Part shown: one piece after another, positions 35,292 through 44,875 of the stretch
Position numbering within the stretch: the first letter of the stretch is position 1
Layout: every line of letters begins with the position of its first letter
Source of the DNA: [Pseudomonas] carboxydohydrogena
GTDB lineage: Bacteria > Pseudomonadota > Alphaproteobacteria > Rhizobiales > Xanthobacteraceae
Assembly: GCF_029030725.1 (NCBI RefSeq)
Contig: NZ_CP113162.1
Span: 2,602,501-2,666,500 of the forward strand
DNA length: 64,000 nucleotides
Direction of reading: 5' to 3'
The notes under the pieces: model-generated
The model's database searches: none
Told to the model about the DNA's origin: nothing
Seen by the model: only the letters and a program-made list of their open reading frames with translations
Program-made: the position numbers and the translations under genes

Positions 35292-37196
35292 ATGTCCCTC
35301 TTCGAGCCGGAAGAGACGATCGGGCGATACTGGCATCGCCTGATCGGCTCGTCCCGCAGCTATCGCGGCTATCCCGACGCGGCTGTGACGCTCGAAAGCA
35401 TGCGCACCCGCATCGGGCTATTGTTCCGAGCCTTCGGCGGCGACGGCGCCATTCGCATTGTGGCAGGCGCCGCAACTCATTCACAGCACAGGCTGAGCCT
35501 CAAGCAGGCCGTGGGTCTCGGGACCGAGGCGCTGGAGCGCCCGACACTTGATACCAGTACGCTACGCCTGCCTGCACGGATCGATCTGTTTCCCGACAGG
35601 CGCGACAACGAGGCGCTCTACGAGTGGCTGGCCGCATGGTTCGCCCATGCCACGGAGCCGCACCATGACAGCGATCCGTTGCGGAGCGATCTTTATCGTC
35701 TGCAAGCGGCGCTACGGACAACACATGCGGCGCTCGCAGCATGGCCCGGCCTCGCACCAATCTATGCGCAATTGCGAGCGGCAACGCTTCAGGTGAGGCC
35801 CAGGCGCAGGTTGCCCGAGGCGGAAGCCGAGATCGAGGCAGCGATCGTCGGCCTGCTGAACGCAACCTCACCGGAGCATGGTGGAATCCTACAGGCCATC
35901 GCCGCGAATACCGAATTCGATGGATTCGTCGCGCCGCTCGGTTACCGGACATGGCTGCCGGTGCCGATGTGGGGTGAGATCGCCGCTGATGGCGCCGGCA
36001 CGCCCGATACCGAGGCCGACGATTCCGGCGGCGATGCCATCACGCCCGATGCCAAACGGCGCACCGGCATCAGGAAATCGACCGACCGCAGCGACAGGGG
36101 CGACCCGTTGATGCTGCATCGCTTCGAGACCATTTTCAGCCTTGCCGAAATGATCAACGTCAACCGCGAAGTCGAGGACGACGACGAGGACTCCGCCCGA
36201 CAGGCCGCCGAAGACACGCCGGAGATGACGATCGGCTCCAACAAGAAGAACCCCGCAACGCGCCTGAAAATCGATCTCGATCTGACGCCGCGCGAGGCCG
36301 AAACGACGCCCCTGATTGCGGAACGGGTTTATCCGGAGTGGGACTGGAAGCGGCAAGCCTACCGCCCCGATTATTGCCGGGTGATCGCCGGGCCTGCGTC
36401 GGAAGAAGGCGAGGACTGGTCGGCGGATCCGCTCACGCAGCGGAATATCCGTTACGTGCGCCGTCAGTTCGAAGCCCTGCGGCCGCGCCGCCAAACCATC
36501 CACGCCCAGCCCGACGGCGACGATCTCGATCTGTCCATGCTTGTCAGGACGATCGCGGACCGCCGCGCCGGCGAAGCCGGGACTGACCGCGTATTCATCG
36601 ATGCACGGCCGGCGGCGCGCGATTTCTCGCTCGCCGTCCTGATGGACGTTTCTCTTTCAACAGACGCATGGATGCAGGATCGCCGGGTTCTCGATGTCGA
36701 GAAAGGTGCGCTCCTGGCGCTGACGCACGGCCTCACGGCCTGCGGCGACGAACACGCCATCTATACGTTTACCTCGCGGCGGCGCACGAGCGTGACAGTC
36801 TCAACGATCAAGGAGTTCGACGAGCCTCTGGACCGGCGGACCATCCGCAGGATCGAAGCATTGACACCGGGGCAATATACCCGCATCGGCGCCGCCGTTC
36901 GCCATGTCGGCGCAGAACTGGCGCAGCGGCCCCAACGGCACAAGCTGCTGCTGCTGCTGACCGATGGAAAGCCTAATGACATCGATCACTATGAAGGACG
37001 CTATGGGATCGAGGATACCCGCATGGCGATTCGCGAAGCGCGAAAGGCCGGCCTGCGGGTGTTCGGCGTCACCATCGACGAGAACGCCCGCGATTACTTC
37101 CCGCACATCTTCGGACGCGGCGCCTATTCGATCGTCCGGGACATCGCGCGGCTTCCCGCAGCCCTGCCGGCGATCTATCGCCAGATCACGACATGA
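35292..37196 (+). CDS. norD: NorD, VWA-domain protein
   Basis: A 634-residue partner of NorQ. The C-terminal third is a von Willebrand A domain with the metal site in VLMDVSLSTDAW (D-x-S-x-S) and LLLLTDGKPND. The N-terminal two-thirds is typical NorD helical sequence. It is required for nitric oxide reductase activation. Last gene of norCBQD; the next genes are on the other strand. Confidence 0.93.
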   Translation: MSLFEPEETIGRYWHRLIGSSRSYRGYPDAAVTLESMRTRIGLLFRAFGGDGAIRIVAGAATHSQHRLSLKQAVGLGTEALERPTLDTSTLRLPARIDLFPDRRDNEALYEWLAAWFAHATEPHHDSDPLRSDLYRLQAALRTTHAALAAWPGLAPIYAQLRAATLQVRPRRRLPEAEAEIEAAIVGLLNATSPEHGGILQAIAANTEFDGFVAPLGYRTWLPVPMWGEIAADGAGTPDTEADDSGGDAITPDAKRRTGIRKSTDRSDRGDPLMLHRFETIFSLAEMINVNREVEDDDEDSARQAAEDTPEMTIGSNKKNPATRLKIDLDLTPREAETTPLIAERVYPEWDWKRQAYRPDYCRVIAGPASEEGEDWSADPLTQRNIRYVRRQFEALRPRRQTIHAQPDGDDLDLSMLVRTIADRRAGEAGTDRVFIDARPAARDFSLAVLMDVSLSTDAWMQDRRVLDVEKGALLALTHGLTACGDEHAIYTFTSRRRTSVTVSTIKEFDEPLDRRTIRRIEALTPGQYTRIGAAVRHVGAELAQRPQRHKLLLLLTDGKPNDIDHYEGRYGIEDTRMAIREARKAGLRVFGVTIDENARDYFPHIFGRGAYSIVRDIARLPAALPAIYRQITT

Positions 37197-37262
37197 CCCA
37201 CGGCCGCGCGACACGCGCGCGGCGTTCCGTTTTGTATGTGACAAGCCGGTAGCGATCCCGCG

Positions 37263-38153
37263 TCAGGCGGCAGGCTTCAATTGCTCGAATGCGCGCACCA
37301 CCATGCGCTTCAACCACGAGCGATCATCGCGAACGAGGCGGAATCCCAGATTGTCGGGCGGCGTGCCCGTGCTGCAACCGCCGCCCCGCGCATCGCGAAT
37401 GAACGAGCTGACATAGCTGCGATGCGCACCCTGGACCACGCGCACGCCGCAATTTGTCGTAGCCTCGCCGACAGGACGATTCTTGGAATCCAGATCGTGC
37501 CGGATGAAGCAAGTGTCGGTCCATTCCCAGACATTCCCGGCAACATCCAGCAAGCCGTTCTCGTTGATGCCAAAACTGCCGTTCGCGCGCGGCCTGCGGT
37601 CGCCATTGCGCTCGCGCGCGGATTCCTGCTCGTATTTGGCAAGCCAGCGCTGGCTGAAATCCGTCGTATCGGTTTCGATCGCATCGTCCTTGGCGCGCGT
37701 TCCGGCGGCAAAAACCCATTCCTCGTCCGTCGGCAAGCGCCACACTTCGCCGGTCTTCCCGGACAGCCATTGCGCATAGGCGATGGCATCCTCCCAGCTT
37801 ACGCCGGTCACCGGAACGTCGGATCGCAACGAACCGGCCTGCTCGATCGTCCGGCAAGCTCCCTCCCGCACGCAACGGCCGAAGTCCGCTTCGCTGACCT
37901 CTGTCTTCATGATGACCAGAGGGCTCGAAAGCCGCGAGCGAACCAGCGGCGCGTTCACCGGCATCCGGCCGCGGCTGAAATCGCCTGCGACGCGATAAGA
38001 GAATTCCGCAGGCGCAAGCGTGACGGTGTCGATCGCAGTCACCGGCTGGTCGGCAGCCCGATGAAAAACCAGAGGTGCCCCGGCCGCAGCCAACGGCAAA
38101 AACGAGGCCAGTGTAATCTTGAGCATGGCTTTCGTCGAAAACAGAGTCATCAT
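37263..38153 (-). CDS. nirV: NirV, formylglycine-generating-enzyme-like protein
   Basis: A 296-residue exported protein with an N-terminal signal/anchor (about 10-27) and an FGE-sulfatase fold: KTEVSEADFGRCV, PVTGVSWEDAIAYAQWLS, WRLPTDEEWVFAA, GLLDVAGNVWEWTDTC and LGFRLVRDD. Genes of this type follow nirK in many denitrifiers and are called nirV. Their exact function is not settled. Here it is directly downstream of nirK in the same direction, about 60 bp away. Confidence 0.9.
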   Translation of the reverse strand: MMTLFSTKAMLKITLASFLPLAAAGAPLVFHRAADQPVTAIDTVTLAPAEFSYRVAGDFSRGRMPVNAPLVRSRLSSPLVIMKTEVSEADFGRCVREGACRTIEQAGSLRSDVPVTGVSWEDAIAYAQWLSGKTGEVWRLPTDEEWVFAAGTRAKDDAIETDTTDFSQRWLAKYEQESARERNGDRRPRANGSFGINENGLLDVAGNVWEWTDTCFIRHDLDSKNRPVGEATTNCGVRVVQGAHRSYVSSFIRDARGGGCSTGTPPDNLGFRLVRDDRSWLKRMVVRAFEQLKPAA

Positions 38154-38216
38154 GATGCCGAGCCTCCATCGGCAGTTTCCCGCGAAAGCGAGAAACTGCC
38201 TGCCTTCATCGCGCTA

Positions 38217-39344
38217 TCAGATGTTCCCCTGATGCCTTTGCAAGGCACCAAGTTTGTCGGTCGGCTTGATCGGAGACGGCGGCTGAACCTGCTTCATCAG
38301 GTCGTCATCCCACTTGCCCTCGACCTTGAATTGCGCGGTCGCGCCAAGCTCCACAGCCTCGATCAGGTTGTGATTCACATATGCGTAGATGCCCGGCTGA
38401 CGGAACGTATAGAGTGCTGCACCCGCCGAGCCTCCACGAATGAACCACGTCTCGAGATCCTTCTCGGGCGGATTGGCGAACTTGCCCGTCTCCCACACAT
38501 AGTCGCCGTGCCCGCCGATCAGATGAGGCCGCGTATCCCGGTTTGCCTGGGAATGGATCATCAACACCCTCTCCCCGACCTTGGCCTGAAGGGCATTCTT
38601 GCCGGTGAGTGAATCGACCCGGCCGTTGAACACTTCATGGGTGGGAATGAGCTTCCGCATCACTTCGACCGTGTCAGGATAGGAATCCCCCGCCGATGCA
38701 TAGGTCTTGTACTTGCCCTTGTCGTCGCGCGGCACGTAGAAGTCCTGCTCGCCGATGTAGTACGCCTTGTCGTAGTGCAACGGCTTCCCGGCCTCGTCCT
38801 TCAGTCCATCGCGCGGCAGCACCATGATGGCGCCGTTCATGCCGGAGACGACATGCCAGGGAATCATCGAGCCGCCCGGCGCGCAGTGATAGACGAACAC
38901 GCCGGCACGAGTTGCCTTCCATCGCAACACCACCTGTTCGCCGGGATTGATCAACGTCAACGCGCCGCCGCCGAGCGCGCCAGTGGACGCGTGGAAGTCG
39001 ATGTTGTGCGCCAGGGTGTTGGTGCTGGGATTGACCAGCGTCAGCTCGACATAGTCGCCCTGATGCACCACCATCATCGGGCCCGGCACTGAGCCATTGA
39101 AGGTCATGGCGTGAATTTTGGTACCGTCATTGTCGATCACCAGCTCCTTCTCCTGAACCTCCATCCTGAACTGGATGACGCTGGGAGGAGCTTTGGTTGC
39201 CTGCTCGTGCGGATGAATGAAGGGCGGCGCGACCAGATTGACCTTGACGTGCGGCAGGGACGACAAATCCTGCGCCAATGCCGGCGCTGTGACGAGAAGC
39301 GCCGAAGCAGCGGCACACACGAGCATATTACGGCGGGTAAGCAT
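38217..39344 (-). CDS. nirK: Copper-containing nitrite reductase
   Basis: Periplasmic enzyme that reduces nitrite to NO. The 375-residue precursor starts [17 protein letters not shown], a probable Tat signal. Type-1 and type-2 copper ligands are visible: two His in [17 protein letters not shown], His and Cys in [12 protein letters not shown], His and Met in [11 protein letters not shown], and a further His near [22 protein letters not shown]. The start is fixed by GGAGG five bases upstream of this ATG. Followed by nirV. A Crp/Fnr box lies about 300 bp upstream. Confidence 0.97.
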   Translation of the reverse strand: MLTRRNMLVCAAASALLVTAPALAQDLSSLPHVKVNLVAPPFIHPHEQATKAPPSVIQFRMEVQEKELVIDNDGTKIHAMTFNGSVPGPMMVVHQGDYVELTLVNPSTNTLAHNIDFHASTGALGGGALTLINPGEQVVLRWKATRAGVFVYHCAPGGSMIPWHVVSGMNGAIMVLPRDGLKDEAGKPLHYDKAYYIGEQDFYVPRDDKGKYKTYASAGDSYPDTVEVMRKLIPTHEVFNGRVDSLTGKNALQAKVGERVLMIHSQANRDTRPHLIGGHGDYVWETGKFANPPEKDLETWFIRGGSAGAALYTFRQPGIYAYVNHNLIEAVELGATAQFKVEGKWDDDLMKQVQPPSPIKPTDKLGALQRHQGNI

Positions 39345-39645
39345 GACAACCTCCATCACGGTCTTTCTTTAATTTCGTGACGGACAATCCTCCAAAAGAC
39401 CCACCCCTTCTTTGTGGAACAGCAAATTCAACGAACTAAAATAGCCCGATACCGGATACCTGCCATATCCATGGATACGATATAATTTATCGAACGCCCG
39501 CGCACGCACCGGATTGCGCATATGATTTTGAGCGGCACGATTTTGAATCGACAATCTCCGTGCACGCGTTCGCGACTGGCATCCGGAGGCTCGCTCAACC
39601 GGATGCTCACTCAAACCGACGCCCCTCAACATTAGCGATCGAGAA

Positions 39646-39659
39646 TTGATCCGCATCAA
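39646..39659. promoter_or_regulatory. FNR/NnrR box between nirK and the TonB receptor gene
   Basis: TTGATCCGCATCAA is an exact match to the FNR consensus TTGAT-N4-ATCAA. It lies in the 471-bp divergent gap (39345-39815), which holds no gene, about 300 bp before nirK and 157 bp before the receptor gene. The distance to nirK implies a long leader if it drives that gene. Confidence 0.7.
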
Positions 39660-39693
39660 TGACAGGATCGCGGAATCAGTTTTCCTCGGCAGA

Positions 39694-39748
39694 TTCAGAT
39701 TCATTCTAAAAGATATATTTGTCGTGTTTCTTTTAGAATAAATCGAAA
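39694..39748. promoter_or_regulatory. Two iron-control-element-like motifs before the TonB receptor
   Basis: An 11-bp inverted repeat, ATTCTAAAAGA at 39703-39713 and TCTTTTAGAAT at 39729-39739, holds the half-sites of the Rhizobiales ICE (Irr) motif TTTAGAA-N3-TTCTAAA. Read outward, 39694-39710 (TTCAGAT-TCA-TTCTAAA) and 39732-39748 (TTTAGAA-TAA-ATCGAAA) each match one half exactly and the other at five of seven bases. They end 67 bp before the receptor gene, a typical place for iron control. Confidence 0.6.
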
Positions 39749-39815
39749 TGCGCTCGCAGATACTTGCCGCACTCCGAAAGCTCAACAATACATCGTGGAG
39801 CGACGGGGGAGCTGC

Positions 39816-42158
39816 ATGACGAAACATCATCACACGACAAGGCACATCGGCGGATTGAGCGTGATGTGCTGCATGACTGCCGCATATCTGGGGACTGCCG
39901 GCACTGTCCATGGGCAATCGGCAACGCCGGGGACGGCTATCGCACTCGACCCGATCGTCGTTCAGGCTCCGAAACAATCGAAACCGAAGCCTTCATCCGC
40001 GTCGAAGCGGACTGCAAGATCGGCACGGACTACTCCTGCCGTGACACCTTCCCCACCCAAAACCACATCCGAGCAAACACAGGAGATCGTGCGGGTGCGT
40101 TTCGATGTTTTGCCGGGCGGCGTCGCACTTATCCCCCGGGGGGAATTGCCCGACACCGGCAACCTCACGATTTCCAAGGCACTCAACGATGTTCCAGGCG
40201 TCGTGGTCCAGGATTTCTTCGGCGGCAACGATCAGCCGCGCATCCAGATACGCGGGTCGGGTCTTCAGCAAAATCCGGTACAACGCGGCATCCTGGTGTT
40301 GCAGAACGGATTGCCCCTCAACCGCGCCGACGGCTCCTACATCGTCGGTTTCGCCAATCCGCAACAGGCTCAGGCGATCGAAGTCTATCGCGGCTACATG
40401 GCCAATCGCCTCGGCGCGACGGTGAACGGCGGCGCGCTCAATTTCGTGTCGCCGACCGGATCGAACGCGCCCGGCGTGCAATTCTCGACGAGCGGCGGCA
40501 GCTTCGGACAGATCAACACCAGCGGGCAGGCCGGCTACCGGCAGGGCAATGTCGACAGTCTGTTCCAGTTCGACACCAGCCACCGTGATGGCTTCCGCGA
40601 CTATAATTCATCGGACCGCGTCAACGTCGGCGGCAATGTCGGCATAGCGATTTCCGAGAACGTGAAGACGCGTATCTTCATGGGCTATACGAAGCTCGAC
40701 TTCGACGTCGCCGGCCCGCTGACCAAGAGTGCGATGTATGCCGATCCGCGCCAGGTCTTCACGGGCCCAACCGCGGTGCCGGGCGGCGCCATCAATCCCG
40801 GTCCAAACGTGGTGCGCGACCGGCCATATCGCGATGCAAGCCAGTTCCTTGTCGGCTCGCGCACCACCGCAACCTTCGGCGCGCATTTGTTCGATTTCGC
40901 AGCCGGCTACACCTACACCGACGACACGTTCCGCTATCCGATTTCATCGGGCGTGCAGACGACGCGCGGCGGCGATTTCACCGGGCTCGTGCGTTATGCC
41001 TACAATCCCGCCGCTGCCCTGCTGCCGTTGTTCGAAACCACGGCGCAATACACCATCGGCTCGGCCGACCGCGGCTATTACCTCAATCAGGGAGGCCAGA
41101 CCGGCGCGATGTTTGGCCAAAACGATCTGAGTGCCCAGACACTGGCGCTGTTCGCCGGGTTCAACGTGCCGGTGTGGCACCAATTCACGCTGTCGCCGGC
41201 CATTTCCTATGCCTATGCAACGCGCGACAACAACGATCTCTACCGTCTCGCGACGCGGCCGACGATCGCTTACAACCCCGCCAATCCCACGGTGCTTTTG
41301 CCGAATGGCGCGCTCCCGACAAAGGACACAAGCTATGCGCGCACTTATAACGGCTGGAGCCCAAGCATCGCTTTCTCCTACCGCCCTGACAAGCTGCAAA
41401 CATTCTTCATCGCAGGCAGCCGCAGCTTCGAGCCGCCGACGCAGGACGATCTGCTGGCAACCATCAACGGCACACCCAATACAAGCGCGGGGCGGCCGAA
41501 CCCGGCCGATCCAACCGTGGCGGCCGCAGTGTTCACGACCCCCGATTTGAAAGCACAGACCGCGACCACCGTGGAAGGCGGCTGGCGCGGCCGCGCGGAT
41601 CGCACCTCCTGGGATGCCGTGGTGTATTACTCATGGCTAGACAACGAATTGCTCAGCCTGCGCGATGCCACCGGCGCGTCGATCGGAGCCATCAATGCCG
41701 GTCACACCACGCATTTCGGCGTCGAACTCGGCGCCGGCGTGAAACTCACCGAGCAATGGTCGGCCCGTTTGGCCTACACCTATCAGGATTTCCGTTTCGT
41801 CAACGATCCACTGCGCGGCAATAACCATCTCGCGGGTGCGCCGTCGCATCTTGTCCACGCACAACTGCAATTTCAGGCAACCGATGCGTGGATGCTACAG
41901 GGTGCCGTACGCTGGAGCCCGGCAAAGATGCCGGTCGACAACATGAACACGCTTTATGCCGATCCGTTTGCGGTTGTCGACCTCCGGACGGAATACAAGA
42001 TCAACAAGAGCTTCCGCATCTTCGGTGAGGTCACCAACCTGTTCAACAAAGTCTACGCATCATCGACGCTGGTCGTCGATCAGGCACGTCCGGACCAGGC
42101 GGCATTCTTGCCGGGCGACGGGCGCGGCTTTTACGCGGGCATCAAGGCGAAGTTCTAG
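39816..42158 (+). CDS. TonB-dependent outer-membrane receptor
   Basis: A 780-residue receptor. After the signal sequence (to about VHGQ) comes a basic, Pro-rich spacer and then the plug domain: LTISKALNDVPGVVVQDFFGG, IQIRGSGLQQNPVQRG and IEVYRGYMANRLGATVNGGALNFVS. The 22-strand barrel ends in the usual aromatic residue (KAKF), with NLFNKVYASS near the C-terminus. Such receptors bring in iron complexes, or copper in the NosA/OprC group. The iron-control-like motifs upstream favour iron, while the nirK neighbour would fit copper. Start at MTKHHHTTRH has GGGGGAG upstream. Confidence 0.9.
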   Translation: MTKHHHTTRHIGGLSVMCCMTAAYLGTAGTVHGQSATPGTAIALDPIVVQAPKQSKPKPSSASKRTARSARTTPAVTPSPPKTTSEQTQEIVRVRFDVLPGGVALIPRGELPDTGNLTISKALNDVPGVVVQDFFGGNDQPRIQIRGSGLQQNPVQRGILVLQNGLPLNRADGSYIVGFANPQQAQAIEVYRGYMANRLGATVNGGALNFVSPTGSNAPGVQFSTSGGSFGQINTSGQAGYRQGNVDSLFQFDTSHRDGFRDYNSSDRVNVGGNVGIAISENVKTRIFMGYTKLDFDVAGPLTKSAMYADPRQVFTGPTAVPGGAINPGPNVVRDRPYRDASQFLVGSRTTATFGAHLFDFAAGYTYTDDTFRYPISSGVQTTRGGDFTGLVRYAYNPAAALLPLFETTAQYTIGSADRGYYLNQGGQTGAMFGQNDLSAQTLALFAGFNVPVWHQFTLSPAISYAYATRDNNDLYRLATRPTIAYNPANPTVLLPNGALPTKDTSYARTYNGWSPSIAFSYRPDKLQTFFIAGSRSFEPPTQDDLLATINGTPNTSAGRPNPADPTVAAAVFTTPDLKAQTATTVEGGWRGRADRTSWDAVVYYSWLDNELLSLRDATGASIGAINAGHTTHFGVELGAGVKLTEQWSARLAYTYQDFRFVNDPLRGNNHLAGAPSHLVHAQLQFQATDAWMLQGAVRWSPAKMPVDNMNTLYADPFAVVDLRTEYKINKSFRIFGEVTNLFNKVYASSTLVVDQARPDQAAFLPGDGRGFYAGIKAKF

Positions 42159-42240
42159 ATGGAGGAATTTTCTTGCTCCCTACAGGGCGGCCGTCCCCAC
42201 GCACTTCGCAAACAGATCTGTCAAAGACGAGCCTTCCGGC

Positions 42241-43947
42241 TCAATGCCAATGGGCGCATTTTGAGGTCTGGCCAATGCCGGGGTTGAAACTATTGGTCGG
42301 ATCGAGCTTTCGATAGAATCCCGCCAATTCAGGCTTGGCGTGATACAGGTGACCGACATTGTGCTCGGCTGGGTACTCCGCCCCTCGCTCGTCGAGCAGA
42401 CTCCACATCTCGTGCTCCAGCGCGAGACAATCATGGCCTTTTTTCACCACGTAGTCCTGATGGAAAACGTGACAGAAAAAGTGACCATAATAGAGCTTCT
42501 TCTCGATCTTCGCGTCCATCTCCGCCGGCAGGTGCTCGACCCAGTCGCGATCGTTGCGGCGTAGCGCGATGTCGAGGGCGACGATGTCTTCGACCTCGCG
42601 GGCATGGATCGCGCGATAACGCACCGCCGCTCCCGCCACCGCAAAGCGGTGCAGAAGCGCGGCGGTGCCTTCCTTCGGTGTGCACTCGAACATGTCGCCG
42701 TGAGCAGAAGGAAAGATGTCGCTCAAATAATTGCGCGCTTCGGCGATACCTGCGCCGCCCATACGCAGAAGCAAGTGATGTTCGTAGCGATCGCGGAAAT
42801 CGTTCATTCTTGGCGGCAAATGCTGCGGCATCAGCCGGGCCAGACCTTGCGCGAGGCGGTCCGAGATCGTCGTGCCAAGCCCCAGGCGCTCGGTCAGCGC
42901 ATCGATGCGGGCCTTGGTGGCGAAGAACGCGGGCATCCGGTTGGTGCCCACCTTCTGAATGAACAGAAAGGTGTCCTTGCCGTATTTTGCGGCCACGTCA
43001 TAGGCTTCACGATGGATATATTCACCGCTGATCGGCAGGTTCTGGAAGTCGGCAAGGATGTGCCTGCGAATTTCCGTCAGCTCAGCCGCATCGTTCGTGC
43101 CTATATAGAAGACGGCCGTATCCTTTTCAGCCTCGAACGTATCAAGCCGCACGGCGAAAACGGCGAGCTTGCCCGCACACCCTACCGACTCGCGAAGCCG
43201 GCGCGGATCGGCATTGAACCGCGCGGGCGTCTCCGCCTCGATGTCGCGAACATGCGTGACGTATTCACGGTCCGAGGCCCAGGCGCTTGTCGGGGCCGAA
43301 GCAGGCAGATCGCCGCGCTCGACGCGCGACAGGATTTGTTCGGGATCGTTCCCCAAATCCAGCCCGAGATGATTGACGAGCCCGACCGAACCGTCGGCAC
43401 ATACCTCGGCATAAAGGCTCATCTCGGTGTAGGCAGGTCCGCGCTGGATCAGCGCGCCGCCCGAATTGTTGCAGATACCGCCCAGCACCGAGGCCCCGAT
43501 GCAGGATGAGCCGATCACCGAATGCGGCTCTCGCCCCAGCGGACTTAGTTGCTTCTCCAGCGAATCCAGCGTCGCGCCGGGCAAACAGAGCACCTGCCGC
43601 CCATCTTCGATCAGGTGAATGCCCTTCAGACGCATCACACTGATCAGCACGATCTCGCGATCATAGTCCTCCCCCCAGGGAGTCGAACCACCCGTCAATC
43701 CGGTATTCGCCGCCTGGAAGATCACCACGCGTCCAGCCTCGACGGCCGCATTCAGCACCCGCCACATCTCGACCAGAGAGCCAGGACGCACCACCGCCGC
43801 CACCGGACCACCGCCGCAGCGAAAGCCGCGCGTATAGCGCCGCGTCTTTCGGCCCACGGTCAACACATGAGTTGCACCGACGATAGCACGCAGACGATCC
43901 AGCAGAACGGCGCGCGACGGGACATCCCCGGTCTTAATTTCGGTCAT
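42241..43947 (-). CDS. dld: D-lactate dehydrogenase (quinone, FAD)
   Basis: A 568-residue membrane-associated flavoprotein that oxidises D-lactate to pyruvate and reduces quinone. The FAD-binding region shows AVVRPGSLVEMWRVLNAA, IFQAANTGLTGGSTPWG and SVIGSSCIGASVLGGICNNSGGAL. The C-terminal HNVGHLYHAKPEL and DPTNSFNPGIGQTSK are as in E. coli Dld, and the length is the same (about 570). It ends the minus-strand lactate unit behind lctP, lldD-type and chemoreceptor-like genes, so both lactate enantiomers can be used. Confidence 0.93.
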   Translation of the reverse strand: MTEIKTGDVPSRAVLLDRLRAIVGATHVLTVGRKTRRYTRGFRCGGGPVAAVVRPGSLVEMWRVLNAAVEAGRVVIFQAANTGLTGGSTPWGEDYDREIVLISVMRLKGIHLIEDGRQVLCLPGATLDSLEKQLSPLGREPHSVIGSSCIGASVLGGICNNSGGALIQRGPAYTEMSLYAEVCADGSVGLVNHLGLDLGNDPEQILSRVERGDLPASAPTSAWASDREYVTHVRDIEAETPARFNADPRRLRESVGCAGKLAVFAVRLDTFEAEKDTAVFYIGTNDAAELTEIRRHILADFQNLPISGEYIHREAYDVAAKYGKDTFLFIQKVGTNRMPAFFATKARIDALTERLGLGTTISDRLAQGLARLMPQHLPPRMNDFRDRYEHHLLLRMGGAGIAEARNYLSDIFPSAHGDMFECTPKEGTAALLHRFAVAGAAVRYRAIHAREVEDIVALDIALRRNDRDWVEHLPAEMDAKIEKKLYYGHFFCHVFHQDYVVKKGHDCLALEHEMWSLLDERGAEYPAEHNVGHLYHAKPELAGFYRKLDPTNSFNPGIGQTSKCAHWH

Positions 43948-44021
43948 GACGAGTTATTTCCTCTACCAGCAAACAAACGCGGCAATAACGCCGTCGCGAG
44001 ATCAAGGCCGTGGTCAATGCT

Positions 44022-44846
44022 TCAACCTGGCTCTTGTATTGCACTCGCGATATCCGTGACGATCGCACTGACATCGTTGATACTGTTGTTCATCGCATCC
44101 ATGGCACGCCGCATCTCGTTGGCCGCGCCTTGCACCTTGCCAACCTGACTGCCGATATCGGTCGTTGCCTTGGCGGTCTGACCCGACAGCAGCTTCACTT
44201 CCTGAGCGACGACAGCGAATCCGACGCCCATATCTCCGGCTCGCCCGGCCTCGATTGTCGCATTCAGCGCCAATAAATTCGTTTGCTTTGCAACCTTGCC
44301 GATGGTGGTGGCAACGTCTCCGATCCGCGACGTCGTCTCGCTCAGAAACAGCATGGCTTTGGCGGCCTCCTCTGCTGCTTTGGCTGCTACCGCCGCGACA
44401 CCCGTTGCTTTCGTCACCTGGCGCGAGATGTGATTGGTTCGGCTCACGTCTTGTATGCGCAGAGCGATCACGGATCCCACAAGGCTGGTAATGATATAGG
44501 CGAAGGGCCGAACCGCATCGAGCGGACCGGCAAGGCCATAGGAGCCGATACGTTTCCCGTCGATATTGACGGGCATGTTGATGCCTTCCCGCATACTGCC
44601 GTTGCTGGCAGCAGCCATATCGGCGGTGACTTCGAACTGATCCACCTCCCCGCCCATCACCCGCGCGGCCGCCGCATGTACGGTTCCAATCCGTTCACGC
44701 AGATTGGAGGCCAGAATGACGCCTCTTTGCCCCATGAAGGAGCAGTCAAACCCCATCTTCTCCGCAACCAGATCGCAGATCTGTTGGGTATGAGAAAGAT
44801 CAATGGTTTCGGATAGCTCGTCGTGACAGTCCAGCGGTGCAATCAA
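44022..44846 (-). CDS. Soluble chemoreceptor-like protein with sugar-diacid-recognition domain
   Basis: A 274-residue protein without membrane segments. Residues 15-130 resemble the diacid-recognition (CdaR N-terminal) domain: [34 protein letters not shown] and [20 protein letters not shown]. Residues 165-270 form a short chemoreceptor signalling coiled coil whose hairpin tip reads [18 protein letters not shown], followed by [13 protein letters not shown]. It is too short to span the full receptor hairpin array and lacks methylation-helix length. The start is a TTG with AAGGAGA seven bases before it. It lies between two lactate dehydrogenase genes, which suggests that it senses lactate or a related hydroxy acid inside the cell. 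Coupling to CheA is not certain. Confidence 0.75.
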   Translation of the reverse strand: MIAPLDCHDELSETIDLSHTQQICDLVAEKMGFDCSFMGQRGVILASNLRERIGTVHAAAARVMGGEVDQFEVTADMAAASNGSMREGINMPVNIDGKRIGSYGLAGPLDAVRPFAYIITSLVGSVIALRIQDVSRTNHISRQVTKATGVAAVAAKAAEEAAKAMLFLSETTSRIGDVATTIGKVAKQTNLLALNATIEAGRAGDMGVGFAVVAQEVKLLSGQTAKATTDIGSQVGKVQGAANEMRRAMDAMNNSINDVSAIVTDIASAIQEPG

Positions 44847-44875
44847 GGAACATCTCCTTGTCTCAATGCAGGGCG

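Noticed and set aside
36338-36586. Several plus- and minus-strand frames within norD and norB
   Set aside because: Shadows of well-conserved nor genes.
39369-39977. 202-codon minus-strand frame in the nirK/TonB gap
   Set aside because: It covers the FNR-type box and iron-control motifs, overlaps the receptor start and shows no conservation.
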